From: JANPEF01 sp031413115
GTDB taxonomy: Bacteria > Eisenbacteria > RBG-16-71-46 > DASYSL01
DNA length: 24,885 nucleotides
Direction: 5' to 3'
Assembly: GCA_031413115.1 (NCBI GenBank)
Contig: JANOEH010000200.1
Coordinates: forward strand, 1 to 24,885
Part shown: piece after piece, positions 1 to 7,534 of the stretch
How positions within the stretch are numbered: position 1 is the stretch's first letter
How the letters are laid out: each line of letters opens with the position of its first letter
Notes under the pieces: model-generated
What the model was told of the DNA's origin: nothing
Database searches by the model: none
What the model saw: the letters and a program-made list of their open reading frames with translations, nothing else
Translations under genes and position numbers: made by a program

Positions 1-61
1 TGCGGCGCTGGGCTGCCTGATCGGCGCCGTCGAAGCAGTTCGACTGAACAGTCCAATAGGC

Positions 62-68
62 GTTAGGC
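62..68 (+). other. attC R'-box-like heptamer (possible end of a preceding cassette)
   Basis: GTTAGGC fits the GTTRRRY core at which integron integrases recombine, and it lies 30 bases before the cassette gene at 99. A TGAAC motif at 45-49 recalls the L' box, but it is 12 bases from the core instead of the 5-6 seen in the complete site downstream. No matching left arm is clear in the bases present. It may be the 3' end of a degraded or atypical attC. Seven bases alone are weak evidence. Confidence 0.3.
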
Positions 69-98
69 CGCCCATGCAATCTGAAGGAGGAGGGTCCT

Positions 99-560
99 AT
101 GCGAGTTCGCCATTGCTGTCTCATCATCCTGCTGGCGTTGCCTCTGCTAGCCAGCTGCCAAGCTACAGGAGAAAAAGCCGCCATGTCCGTCGAAACCGCG
201 ATCAAGACTTACGAGAGCGCGCTCAACGCCAACGACATCGACACCATCATGGGCCTCTACGGGAGCGAGCCAGTGTTCATGGCGCAGCACGCGCCCGCCA
301 TGGTCGGCCGCGATGCCGTGCGCGCTGGGTATCAGCAGGTCTTTGAGAGCATCAAGCTCACCGTCCGCTTTGAGATTCACGAAGTCCAAGTCGTCGGCGA
401 CTGGGCTTGGGTCCGCACCAGCTCGGCCGGTCGGACGCGCATCCTCGCGAATGGCGCGGAGATCGAGGAGGGCAACAACGAGCTATTCGTGTTTCGGCGA
501 GAGAAGGGCGAGTGGAAGATCCACCGCTACCTGTTCTCCACCAACCGCCCTCGTTCCTGA
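99..560 (+). CDS. SnoaL/DUF4440-like lipoprotein (integron cassette gene)
   Basis: Protein of 153 residues. The first 20 form a lipoprotein signal: a short basic n-region (MRVRH), a hydrophobic core and the lipobox LASC with lipidated Cys20. The rest (about 28-150) fits the NTF2-like cone fold of the SnoaL/DUF4440 group: an N-terminal helix (SVETAIKTYESALNANDID), a GRDAVRAGYQQVF segment, then alternating strands ending in EWKIHRYLFSTNRP. Members of this fold are small-ligand binding proteins or enzymes of varied activity, so no substrate can be assigned. A strong GGAGGAGG ribosome site lies 8 bases before the ATG. The gene is followed by an attC site with its core at 583, which is the layout of an integron gene cassette; cassettes often carry small secreted proteins of unknown function. 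Fold assignment is from sequence pattern only. Confidence 0.75.
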   Translation: MRVRHCCLIILLALPLLASCQATGEKAAMSVETAIKTYESALNANDIDTIMGLYGSEPVFMAQHAPAMVGRDAVRAGYQQVFESIKLTVRFEIHEVQVVGDWAWVRTSSAGRTRILANGAEIEEGNNELFVFRREKGEWKIHRYLFSTNRPRS

Positions 561-582
561 ATCGAAGTTACCACGTGGCGCT

Positions 583-660
583 GCCTAACCAGCCGTTCCA
601 CCGGACGCGCTATCGCGCGCTGGCGCGCGCACAGCGCGCCGGTGAACGCCGGCGTTAGGA
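583..660 (+). repeat. attC recombination site (integron cassette 59-base element)
   Basis: A 78-bp imperfect inverted repeat. The left arm (583-604) begins with GCCTAAC, a fit to the R'' consensus RYYYAAC. The right arm (639-660) ends with GTTAGGA, matching GTTRRRY except at the last base. When the arms are paired, CCTAAC matches, a 4-5 base internal spacer is mismatched (CAGC against GCCG), CGTTC matches, one base is left extrahelical (the extra C in GTTCCACC), and ACCGG matches. Paired R boxes, unpaired spacer, L box and single extrahelical base are the diagnostic folded features of attC. The 34-base centre (605-638) is self-complementary and rich in GCGC. No integrase gene is visible, so this may belong to a distant integron or be a cluster lacking an integrase (CALIN). 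Confidence 0.75.
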
Positions 661-761
661 AGCTAGACTATGCATGCAGCTGCCGGTACTGAGCGTCGAG
701 GCTGATGCAGGACGTCAGGCGTGACCAAGCAAGGAGTCATCTACCACCTGAAGGGAATGCC

Positions 762-959
762 ATGGCCGCTCTGCCAGATCGCTCCAAGGACAATCCGTGG
801 AAGCTGAAGACGCCGCCGGGAACTTCCGAGTACACGATGCATACCGACGAGAGGGACGGAAAGCAGATCCTCGTCTGCACGGTGGGGAGTACGGTGCTGC
901 ACTACGACGCACGTTGCATTGACGACCTGCACGCCATGCTCAAGACGGCGGGCGATTAA
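762..959 (+). CDS. Conserved small protein, N-terminal half; interrupted by TAA
   Basis: Encodes 65 residues from the ATG at 762, preceded by AAGGGA at a good distance; the longer reading from 705 has no ribosome site. The sequence (NPWKLKTPPGTSEYTMHTDE, then VCTVGSTVLHYDARCIDDLH) resembles the first half of an uncharacterised family of about 140 residues that I recall as continuous. Here the frame ends at TAA (957-959). The very next codon, in the same frame, is ATG, and it opens the second half (960-1181). The likely explanations are a nonsense mutation in a once continuous gene or a natural split with stop-start reinitiation. No function is known. It lies just after the attC site, but no second attC closes it as a cassette. 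Confidence 0.6.
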   Translation: MAALPDRSKDNPWKLKTPPGTSEYTMHTDERDGKQILVCTVGSTVLHYDARCIDDLHAMLKTAGD

Positions 960-1181
960 ATGGAACTTGGCGGAGCCGATGAGCAGAAGCCGGCAAGAGA
1001 AGGAACGGTTGAGGCCTGGGGTCGTTCTGCAGCGAACCCGGTCGGTGGCTGGTACGGCCTGAAGAAGGGCCTGCGCGGCCGCTTTGCGGTCTATGTGCCT
1101 CCGCTCATGGAGGAGCTTGGGCTCTGTGAGCTCGAGCACGACGCCAGGAACAACAGAATGCGTGCCAAGGGAGCGAAGTGA
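960..1181 (+). CDS. Conserved small protein, C-terminal half of the split gene
   Basis: Encodes 73 residues starting directly after the TAA of the preceding ORF and in the same frame. The segments AWGRSAANPVGGWYGLKKGL, YVPPLMEELGL and EHDARNNRMR look conserved and match what I remember as the second half of the same family. There is no good ribosome site (only GGCGGG just upstream), so independent expression would depend on reinitiation after the upstream stop. Codon use is like that of the first half, and both halves lack frameshifts, so any inactivation would be recent. This may be one pseudogene covering 762-1181. Confidence 0.55.
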   Translation: MELGGADEQKPAREGTVEAWGRSAANPVGGWYGLKKGLRGRFAVYVPPLMEELGLCELEHDARNNRMRAKGAK

Positions 1182-1287
1182 CGCCTGACAGCCGGTTGCA
1201 GTGGACGCTGCGCTCGACCGGACCCGCCTGGCTTTCCGATTCCCCGGCGGGCCAGGTTCGGTTCCAGGACAGGTCCGGAGGACCATC

Positions 1288-1698
1288 GTGGCACTTCTAG
1301 TCGGTGTCATCCTCGCATTCACCATCGGCGTGTTCGCCACCGTCACCCGCCTGGATCGGGACCGCGCGTTCTATCCGACGGTGATGATCGTCATCGCGGC
1401 CTTGTACGCGCTGTTCGCAGTCATCGGAGGATCAACGCAGGCGCTCGTCCTCGAGTTGCTCGTGGGCGCGATCTTCATCGGCGCGGCCGTCCTCGGATTC
1501 CGCTCGTCGTTGTGGATCGTCGTGGTCGCCCTGGCGGGGCACGGGCTCTTCGATTTCGTGCACGGCCACTTCATTCCCAATCCGGGCGTGCCCGCCTACT
1601 GGCCGGCGTTCTGCGGGGCCTACGACGTGGTCGCGGCCGCGTACCTGGCGTGGTTGCTCAAGAGCGGGCGCGGCGCGGCCCGGGAGGCAAGACCATGA
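1288..1698 (+). CDS. Small integral membrane protein, unknown function
   Basis: I place the start at the GTG at 1288, 7 bases after GGAGG (1276-1280); the upstream in-frame extension to 1201 has no ribosome site and an unlikely composition. The product is 136 residues with four to five hydrophobic segments: about 1-17, 27-45, 52-66, 70-85 and 110-122. A conserved-looking stretch HGLFDFVHGHFIPNPGVPAY between the last two holds several histidines and could lie at the membrane surface. I do not recognise a named family. Its stop overlaps the start of the next gene (ATGA at 1695-1698), so the two are probably translated together. Confidence 0.65.
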   Translation: MALLVGVILAFTIGVFATVTRLDRDRAFYPTVMIVIAALYALFAVIGGSTQALVLELLVGAIFIGAAVLGFRSSLWIVVVALAGHGLFDFVHGHFIPNPGVPAYWPAFCGAYDVVAAAYLAWLLKSGRGAAREARP

Positions 1699-2204
1699 AC
1701 ACCGCACTCATCGTCGTCGACGTGCAGCAGAGCCTGGTCGAGGAGGGCGTGACCGACGCGCCGGCGATCATCGAGCGACTGAACGGGCTCCTCGCGCGCG
1801 CGCGCGGCGGTGGCGTTCCCGTCGAGATCGTCCGCGACACGCGGGTCGAGCCGGACTCAAGTTGTCATCGCGACCTCGAGCACGAACCGATGGACCTCGA
1901 GGTCATCAAGGGCGAGGGCGACTCGTTCGCGGTGCCGCAGCTCGTCACGTTCCTCGAGGACAAGGGCGTCGGGCGCGTCGTCATCGGCGGCATGGAGACC
2001 GACGCCTGCATCAACGCGACGACGCGTGGTGCGGTCGCGCGCGGGTTCGACGTGGTCGTCGTCTCCGACGGGCACGGCACGATCCCGTACGACGGACACA
2101 CGGCGGAGGAGATCATCCGCGACTACAACGCCGCGTTCACGGACCTCGGGCGGGAGACCGGAAGGCTCAAGCTCGCGGCCGCGGCGGATGTGACGCTTGG
2201 CTGA
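1695..2204 (+). CDS. Isochorismatase-family cysteine hydrolase
   Basis: Protein of 169 residues with the Asp-Lys-Cys triad of the isochorismatase-like fold: Asp9 in ALIVVDVQ, Lys72 in VIKGEGDSF, and Cys105 in the GGMETDACI loop, which also carries the cis-peptide-type turn before it. Members hydrolyse amides or vinyl ethers (nicotinamide, N-carbamoyl compounds, isochorismate); this short form resembles the nicotinamidase/cysteine hydrolase branch, but no metal-binding DxH set is obvious, so nicotinamidase itself is not supported. The protein is cytoplasmic. The ATG overlaps the stop of the membrane-protein gene by four bases and has GGGAGG (1682-1687) before it. Family call is secure, substrate unknown. 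Confidence 0.88.
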   Translation: MNTALIVVDVQQSLVEEGVTDAPAIIERLNGLLARARGGGVPVEIVRDTRVEPDSSCHRDLEHEPMDLEVIKGEGDSFAVPQLVTFLEDKGVGRVVIGGMETDACINATTRGAVARGFDVVVVSDGHGTIPYDGHTAEEIIRDYNAAFTDLGRETGRLKLAAAADVTLG

Positions 2205-2246
2205 GCGAGGATCGGGCGAACCAATGACAGCACGCGTGGTGTCGGC

Positions 2247-3542
2247 ATGAAGGCCGTACTCGGAGTTGCCCTGACCACGCTCCTGCTCGTCGTCTGGGTC
2301 GCGGTGGTCTTCTTCGGAACCTCCGAAGGATGGTGGAAACGGCCACTCGCCCCTCGTGGCGACACGCGCGCATTCATGGCTGCGGCCACGCGGTTGGTGG
2401 ACGCCGAGAACAAGGGCAACGCGGTCTTCGCCTTGATGGAGAAGGGCGCCGTGCACGCTGTGCACGCCGTCTCGGTCGGGGAGTCGGTCGACGTGAACAC
2501 CGTGTTCCAGACGGCCTCGCTCAGCAAGTGGGTGACCGCCTGGGGTGTGATGGCGCTCGTCGAACAGGGGATGCTCGATCTGGATGCGCCGATCAGCACC
2601 TACCTGACACGCTGGAAGCTGCCCGCAAGCCAGTTCGACAACGACAAGGTCACGGCACGACGGCTATTGAGCCACACCGCCGGACTCACGGACGACCTCG
2701 GCTACGCGGGATTCAAACCCGGGGTGGCAGTGCAGTCCCTAACAGCATCTCTGGGAGGCCCAACGGATGTGTCGCCCGGGGCGAGCGGTGTCATCCAAGT
2801 CGGATCCGAACCCGGCAGCGAGTGGCGGTACTCCGGCGGCGGCTACGCAATCCTCCAGCTGCTGATCGAAGAACGGAGCGGTGAGTCGTTCGAGGACTAC
2901 ATGCAGCGAGTCGTCTTTCGTCCCCTGGGAATGGACCACTCCTCGTACCGGTGGGAGCTCGAGGGGGATTCCACGCTGGCGACGTCCTACGACGAGCAGT
3001 CGAGACCCACGGTTTACGATCGATTCTCGGCCGTCGCGGCGACGTCGCTGTACTCGTCGACTGCGGACCTGACGAAGTTCATCCAGGCTCATCTGCCGGG
3101 GGAGAACGGCGAACGTCCCGGGCGCGGCGTGCTCTCGCCGACAGTCATGACCGAGATGTGGCGACCGCACGCATCGAAGTTCGGGGAGGAGATCTGGGGA
3201 CTGGGCACGATGCTGTACGCCCGGAACGGGACCTCCGGCTTCGTCGTCGGTCACGATGGGAGCAATACGCCGGCGATCAATACCGCGGTCCGCTTCGACC
3301 CGGCAACGGGCAATGGCATCGTGGTGCTCGAGACGGGACGGCCCGTGCTCGCAACCACCCTGGCGGGCGAGTGGATCTTCTGGGAAACGGGGAACGTGGA
3401 CTTTCTCGCGTTCACCATGGCCGCGCCGGGAATGTTCCGCTTGATGGGGATCGGGTGTCTCGTGATCGTCCTGGCGGTTCCGACCGCCTGGTGGTTCCGT
3501 CGCCGCGGGCGCGGGAGTCGATCCGACAAGGTCCACGCCTGA
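2247..3542 (+). CDS. Membrane-anchored serine hydrolase, beta-lactamase/PBP (class C-like) family
   Basis: Protein of 431 residues. An N-terminal hydrophobic segment (about 5-23) and a C-terminal one (about 396-416, followed by RRRGRGSR) suggest a periplasmic catalytic domain held in the inner membrane at both ends. The catalytic SxxK is S91-L-S-K94. The second motif is Y195-S-G in place of the usual YxN, and the third is H336-D-G in place of KTG/HxG; this set is typical of class C-type esterases and D-aminopeptidase-like enzymes and is uncommon in true beta-lactamases. The LLSHTAGLTDD segment (141-150) is characteristic of the family. Resistance function should not be inferred. The ribosome site is weak. 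It sits 42 bases after the cysteine hydrolase and 48 before the methyltransferase. Confidence 0.87.
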   Translation: MKAVLGVALTTLLLVVWVAVVFFGTSEGWWKRPLAPRGDTRAFMAAATRLVDAENKGNAVFALMEKGAVHAVHAVSVGESVDVNTVFQTASLSKWVTAWGVMALVEQGMLDLDAPISTYLTRWKLPASQFDNDKVTARRLLSHTAGLTDDLGYAGFKPGVAVQSLTASLGGPTDVSPGASGVIQVGSEPGSEWRYSGGGYAILQLLIEERSGESFEDYMQRVVFRPLGMDHSSYRWELEGDSTLATSYDEQSRPTVYDRFSAVAATSLYSSTADLTKFIQAHLPGENGERPGRGVLSPTVMTEMWRPHASKFGEEIWGLGTMLYARNGTSGFVVGHDGSNTPAINTAVRFDPATGNGIVVLETGRPVLATTLAGEWIFWETGNVDFLAFTMAAPGMFRLMGIGCLVIVLAVPTAWWFRRRGRGSRSDKVHA

Positions 3543-3590
3543 GCAGCGACTCCCCGTGATCGACGACACCAGCAACCGGAGACTCCTCAC

Positions 3591-4600
<1,010 letters not shown>

Positions 4601-4604
<4 letters not shown>

Positions 4605-5083
4605 CCGGCTCCGCGCCTGGGGCCTTCACGATCCGCGTCGGCGACCTGCGCGGCCCCGAGATCGCCGGGCTTCTCGAGGAGCACCTGGCCGAGATGCGGC
4701 GTCACTCGCCGCCGGGCAGCGTGCACGCGCTCGACCTCGATGCGTTGCGCGCGCCTTCGATCACGTTCTGGACGGTGTGGCGCGGCACGGAGCTCGCGGG
4801 CTGCGGCGCGCTCAAGGAGCTCGACTCGACCCACGGCGAGATCAAATCGATGCGGACGGCCGCAGGTTCGCAACGGCAGGGTGTTGCCTCGTTGTTGGTC
4901 GAGCACATTCTCGCCGTCGCCCAGTCTCGCGGCTATCGCCGCGTCTCTCTCGAGACCGGCTCCGGCGCGCCGTTCGCGGCGGCGCACGCGCTGTACGCGC
5001 GCCACGGCTTCGTGCGGTGCCCGCCGTTCGCGGAGTACGTGCTCGACTCGTTCAGCGTTTGCATGACGCTGGAGTTGGAGTAG
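4601..5083 (+). CDS. GNAT-family N-acetyltransferase (YsnE-like)
   Basis: Protein of 160 residues from GTG at 4601, which overlaps the stop of the methyltransferase gene (GTGA). The GNAT fold is visible: a strand and loop ELAGCGALKEL, beta4 GEIKSMRT, the acetyl-CoA pyrophosphate loop SQRQGVASLL (the R/QxxG/A motif), then the helix LVEHILAVAQSRGYRRVSLET and the final LYARHGFVRCPPF. The N-terminal MRRHSPPGSVHALDLDAL is like YsnE/PaiA-type acetyltransferases, which modify small amines or amino-acid-like compounds; the substrate here cannot be told. Translational coupling to the methyltransferase suggests the two modify the same or related molecules, which is an inference. Confidence 0.82.
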
Positions 5084-5132
5084 CCTCCTCCCCGCAACGA
5101 TTCCAGCCGTCCCTCGAACCGGAGGTCGACCC

Positions 5133-5867
5133 ATGTCCCGACCGATGATCCGGCGCTTGCTGGCGCTCGCGCTGCCCCTCTTGCTCGCCTCGTGCTCGCC
5201 GGCCCAGAAGCCCGCGAAGGAGTCCGTCGCGGCGAAGCCCGTCCTGCCGCCCGAGCCCACGGTGACTCACACCGAGGCCGACGCCGCGCCCGGCCAGACG
5301 GTCGCCCACGGCGAGCTGATCCTCGGCGTCGACGCTGCGCGGAAGGCGCTCCATGCGCAGCATCATCCGCACGCGGTGCTCGAGACGCGGCGGGTTCCCG
5401 GTTCCTTCGACGTCCCGGCGATGACGGCGGTGAAGGACTTCGCGCTGGCCAAGGACGACCTCGACGTGATCCACCCCGGGCCCGGCGAATTCGTGCACGT
5501 CATGGAAGGGCAGCGGCACGGCTACCGGAACCTGACCGTGGGCATCACGTACACCGCGCCGGGCGGCGCGCCGCCGATGCACACGCACATGGGCGAGGAA
5601 TCCCACGTCCTGCTCGACGGAAAGGTGATGTACGCGCTGGGCGACTCGATCTTCACCATGGAGGGGCCGTACATCGTCAACATCCCCCCGATGGTACCGC
5701 ACTCGTTCACCAATCTGGGCGGCGACCTGGCCGAACTGGTCGTGATCTTCCCGACGAACGTGTGGGAGTACGATGTGCTCGATTACTTCCCGTTCGCCAC
5801 CGACCGCGCGAAGCAGGTGGCGCGGGATGCGAAGTGGCGGGCGCCGGTGCTGCCCACCGGAAAGTAG
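5133..5867 (+). CDS. Cupin-domain lipoprotein
   Basis: Protein of 244 residues with a GGAGG ribosome site 8 bases before the ATG. Residues 1-21 are a lipoprotein signal (basic RR, Leu-rich core, lipobox LASC with Cys21), so the product is probably anchored in the periplasm or outer membrane. After a Pro/Ala linker (about 22-60), a single cupin barrel follows: motif 1 around GGAPPMHTHMGEESHVLLDG, with His150, His152 and Glu156 as metal ligands, and motif 2 around NIPPMVPHSFTNLG with His190. All four usual metal ligands are therefore present. Cupins include oxygenases, isomerases and sugar or ligand sensors, so activity is open. It lies 49 bases after the acetyltransferase. Confidence 0.85.
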   Translation: MSRPMIRRLLALALPLLLASCSPAQKPAKESVAAKPVLPPEPTVTHTEADAAPGQTVAHGELILGVDAARKALHAQHHPHAVLETRRVPGSFDVPAMTAVKDFALAKDDLDVIHPGPGEFVHVMEGQRHGYRNLTVGITYTAPGGAPPMHTHMGEESHVLLDGKVMYALGDSIFTMEGPYIVNIPPMVPHSFTNLGGDLAELVVIFPTNVWEYDVLDYFPFATDRAKQVARDAKWRAPVLPTGK

Positions 5868-5878
5868 GGGGGCGGATC

Positions 5879-6166
5879 GTGTTCGACTGGCTCAAGACAC
5901 CGACGTTCCGGGATCCTCAACTCGGGGAGCTGACGCGGAAGCGCGGCCTGTGGCGGGGAACGGTGACGCTCGACGTCGAGGTGACCGGGGAGCTCAACGG
6001 CTTCACCGCCGTGATCCTGCTGGCCGACGAGGGTGTGGGCACGCGCTACACGGCGATCGCGCTGCACCGCGACGAGAACGCGAAGAAGGCGCACGAGGAG
6101 ATGGGGTTCCACCACGGGTGGGGCGCGGCGCCGGACCAGCTCGTCGCGTTGATGAAGAAGGTGTAG
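5879..6166 (+). CDS. Short chimeric ORF with an AHSA1/SRPBCC C-terminal half
   Basis: Encodes 95 residues from GTG at 5879 with a G-rich ribosome site (AGGGGGGCGGA) just before it. The last 55 residues (FTAVILLADEGVGTRYTAIA, then KKAHEEMGFHHGWG and DQLVALMKKV) read as the C-terminal third of an AHSA1-type SRPBCC protein, a family usually about 150 residues long. The first 35 (DWLKTPTFRDPQLGELTRKR, GLWRGTVTLDVEV) do not fit SRPBCC and instead look like the start of a different small-protein family with an FxDPxLGxLTxxRGxWxG pattern. The ORF therefore looks like a recombinant joining two unrelated genes near codon 38. It may be a remnant with no function, or a domesticated short form. Only one spacing (11 bases) separates it from the cupin gene. 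Confidence 0.55.
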   Translation: MFDWLKTPTFRDPQLGELTRKRGLWRGTVTLDVEVTGELNGFTAVILLADEGVGTRYTAIALHRDENAKKAHEEMGFHHGWGAAPDQLVALMKKV

Positions 6167-6232
6167 GGTCGGCAGCGCGCCGCGCATGGGCGCCCAGAAG
6201 TCGATAGACTGGATCACCCCGGGGAGGTCGTC

Positions 6233-6436
6233 ATGAAGCTGAACGTGGGCAATCCCGATCGCATCCTGCGCATCGTCGTCGGGCTCAGCGTCCTCGCCGC
6301 CGGCGCGTACTTCCGCTCGTGGTGGGGATTGCTCGGGATCCTGCCGCTCGGCACGGGGATCCTGGGCCGATGCCCTGGCTATCTGCCCTTCGGGCTTTCG
6401 ACCCGCCGTGGCGGGGACGGATCGCGATCGTCATGA
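6233..6436 (+). CDS. DUF2892 (YgaP-type transmembrane) protein
   Basis: Protein of 67 residues, preceded by GGGGAGG. It has the DUF2892 signature: an N-terminal NVGNPDRILRIVVG, two hydrophobic segments (about 13-28 and 30-46) separated by RSWWG, and GRCPGYLPFGLST with the conserved Cys-Pro-x-Tyr. The family forms a small two-helix inner-membrane domain, sometimes fused to rhodanese domains as in YgaP; here it stands alone. Its role is unknown beyond occasional links with sulfur and metal genes. The stop overlaps the next ATG by four bases. Confidence 0.85.
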   Translation: MKLNVGNPDRILRIVVGLSVLAAGAYFRSWWGLLGILPLGTGILGRCPGYLPFGLSTRRGGDGSRSS

Positions 6437-6864
6437 GCCCGATGCCGGACGACACCCGCAGCCCTTCGGACATCTATCCGAGTCTCACCTATGACGACGC
6501 AGCAACGGCGATTGCCTGGCTGTGCAAGGCATTCGGTTTCACGGAGCGCTTCGTCGTGCCCGGGCCGGACGGTCGCGTCGAGCACTCCGAGCTGACGATC
6601 GGAACCGGCGTGGTCATGATCAGCTCCCCCAAGGACGAGGATCGGCGCGTCTCGCCGCAGGCGCTGTCCGGCGTGGCCCAGGCGCTGAGCGTCTTCGTCG
6701 ACGATCCCGACGCGCACCACGCGCTCGCGGTCGCTGCCGGCGCGCGCGTCGTGCGGCCGCTGCGCACCGAGGACTACGGCGCGCGAGGCTACATGGCGCT
6801 CGATCCGGAAGGGCATCTCTGGTACTTCGGGGACTATCGACCGGGGGAGTACTGGGAAGCGTGA
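6433..6864 (+). CDS. VOC-superfamily (glyoxalase-like) protein
   Basis: Encodes 143 residues from the ATG at 6433, which overlaps the DUF2892 stop (ATGA); an ATG at 6442 is an alternative. The single VOC module pair is visible: YPSLTYDDAATAIAWLCKAFGFTERF in the first beta-alpha unit, HSELTIGTGVVMISS, then the second unit VFVDDPDAHHALAVAAGARV and YGARGYMALDPEGHLWYFGD, with the C-terminal Asp-Pro-Glu-Gly-His-x-Trp turn typical of the glyoxalase/bleomycin-resistance-like group. Such proteins are metal-dependent lyases, dioxygenases or drug-binding proteins. This form resembles the large set of unspecified VOC proteins, and the substrate is not predictable. Confidence 0.82.
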   Translation: MSPMPDDTRSPSDIYPSLTYDDAATAIAWLCKAFGFTERFVVPGPDGRVEHSELTIGTGVVMISSPKDEDRRVSPQALSGVAQALSVFVDDPDAHHALAVAAGARVVRPLRTEDYGARGYMALDPEGHLWYFGDYRPGEYWEA

Positions 6865-6921
6865 GCCGGAGGGGAGCCACCTCAGTTCTCGACTCGCGCC
6901 GTGGTGCGAATCCCGAACCGA

Positions 6922-7023
6922 ACAGCCCACTCGACTCGCACTGATGCCAGTCAATTGGGCTGATTTCAAAACAGCCCAATTCACCTCGCCTGAGATAGGT
7001 GAATTGGGCTGAAAGTGGGCTGT
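6922..7023. repeat. Nested inverted-repeat element (about 100 bp, AT-richer)
   Basis: Three complementary relations lie inside 102 bases. The outer arms ACAGCCCACT (6922-6931) and AGTGGGCTGT (7014-7023) are a perfect 10-bp inverted repeat. A 15-bp perfect inverted repeat joins 6972-6986 to 6997-7011 round a 10-base loop. The left arm of that hairpin also pairs with an upstream AATTGGGCTG (6953-6962) through 10 bp round a 9-base loop. The same GGGCTG core therefore occurs four times, in alternating orientation, and the two inner hairpins are mutually exclusive. The stretch is clearly less GC-rich than its surroundings. It ends 28 bases before the DUF2277 start. It could be a small mobile REP/MITE-like element, a structured RNA, or a leader with alternative folds. 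Confidence 0.7.
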
Positions 7024-7051
7024 CAATGACCGAGCCTCGGAGGGTTGTACC

Positions 7052-7348
7052 ATGTGCCGCAACATCCGCACCTTGTTCAACTTTGCACCTCCGGCAACCG
7101 ACGAGGAGATCCGCACGGCGTCGCTGCAGTTCGTGCGCAAGCTCGCCGGGTTCACGCGACCGTCGAAAGCGAACGAGGCGGCGTTCGAGCGTGCAGTCGA
7201 CGAGACGGCCGAAGTTGCGCGCTTGTTTCTGCAAGCGCTTGTGACGAGCGCGCCGCCGCGGGATCGCGAGGTCGAAGCCGTCTGCGTGCGCGCCCGAACG
7301 TCGGAACGGTTCGGCAATGCGACGTCCCCGGTCAAGGGCGGCGACTAG
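7052..7348 (+). CDS. DUF2277 family protein
   Basis: Encodes 98 residues from ATG at 7052, with GGAGGG 10 bases ahead. The family signature is present nearly from end to end: MCRNIRTLFNFAPPATDEE at the N-terminus, SLQFVRKLAGFTRPSKANE, AFERAVDETAEVARLFLQAL and SAPPRDREVEA. The conserved Cys2-Arg-Asn start is typical. Members are short cytoplasmic proteins with no known function. The last 13 residues after RTSERFG are non-conserved. The nested inverted repeat lies immediately upstream, within the likely leader. Confidence 0.85.
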   Translation: MCRNIRTLFNFAPPATDEEIRTASLQFVRKLAGFTRPSKANEAAFERAVDETAEVARLFLQALVTSAPPRDREVEAVCVRARTSERFGNATSPVKGGD

Positions 7349-7383
7349 GGCCGCACCCCGGCCGCACCCGGACCATGCCCGGC

Positions 7384-7422
7384 GCTTGAACTTGCGCCGA
7401 CGCAAGTTGCCCCGCCTCAAGC
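7384..7422. terminator. Stem-loop between convergent genes, possible bidirectional terminator
   Basis: AACTTGCG (7389-7396) pairs perfectly with CGCAAGTT (7401-7408) round the tetraloop CCGA, and GCTTGA (7384-7389) pairs with TCAAGC (7417-7422) as an alternative outer stem. It lies between the plus-strand DUF2277 gene and the minus-strand DoxX gene, where a shared terminator would be expected. No T-tract follows on either strand, so the terminator role is an inference from position. The rest of the 186-base gap (7349-7534) shows nothing else I can support. Confidence 0.4.
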
Positions 7423-7534
7423 CCCCGGCGACCCATCCCAGGAACCGCGCCCCCGCTGCGTTCCGCGTCGTCACGTTAGACGGCCTGGCCAGGAAGGATT
7501 GCGCTGCCCGGCCGACTGCGCAGGAGCCGATCCC

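Noticed and set aside
74..346. Open frame overlapping the cassette lipoprotein gene
   Set aside because: It lacks a ribosome site, has Arg/His-rich composition typical of a shadow frame in GC-rich DNA, and the overlapping lipoprotein has a clear lipobox and fold.
1182..1260. attC-like sequence after the split gene (GCCTGAC at 1183)
   Set aside because: The left arm resembles R'' but no GTTRRRY partner or matching right arm follows, so the split gene cannot be shown to be a cassette.
2247..3542. True beta-lactamase (antibiotic resistance) assignment
   Set aside because: SxxK is present but the second and third motifs are YSG and HDG, and two membrane anchors flank the domain. These fit class C-type esterases or peptidases better.
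7475..7481. GTTAGAC as a second attC R' box
   Set aside because: It fits GTTRRRY but has no complementary RYYYAAC arm within 150 bases and no flanking cassette gene.
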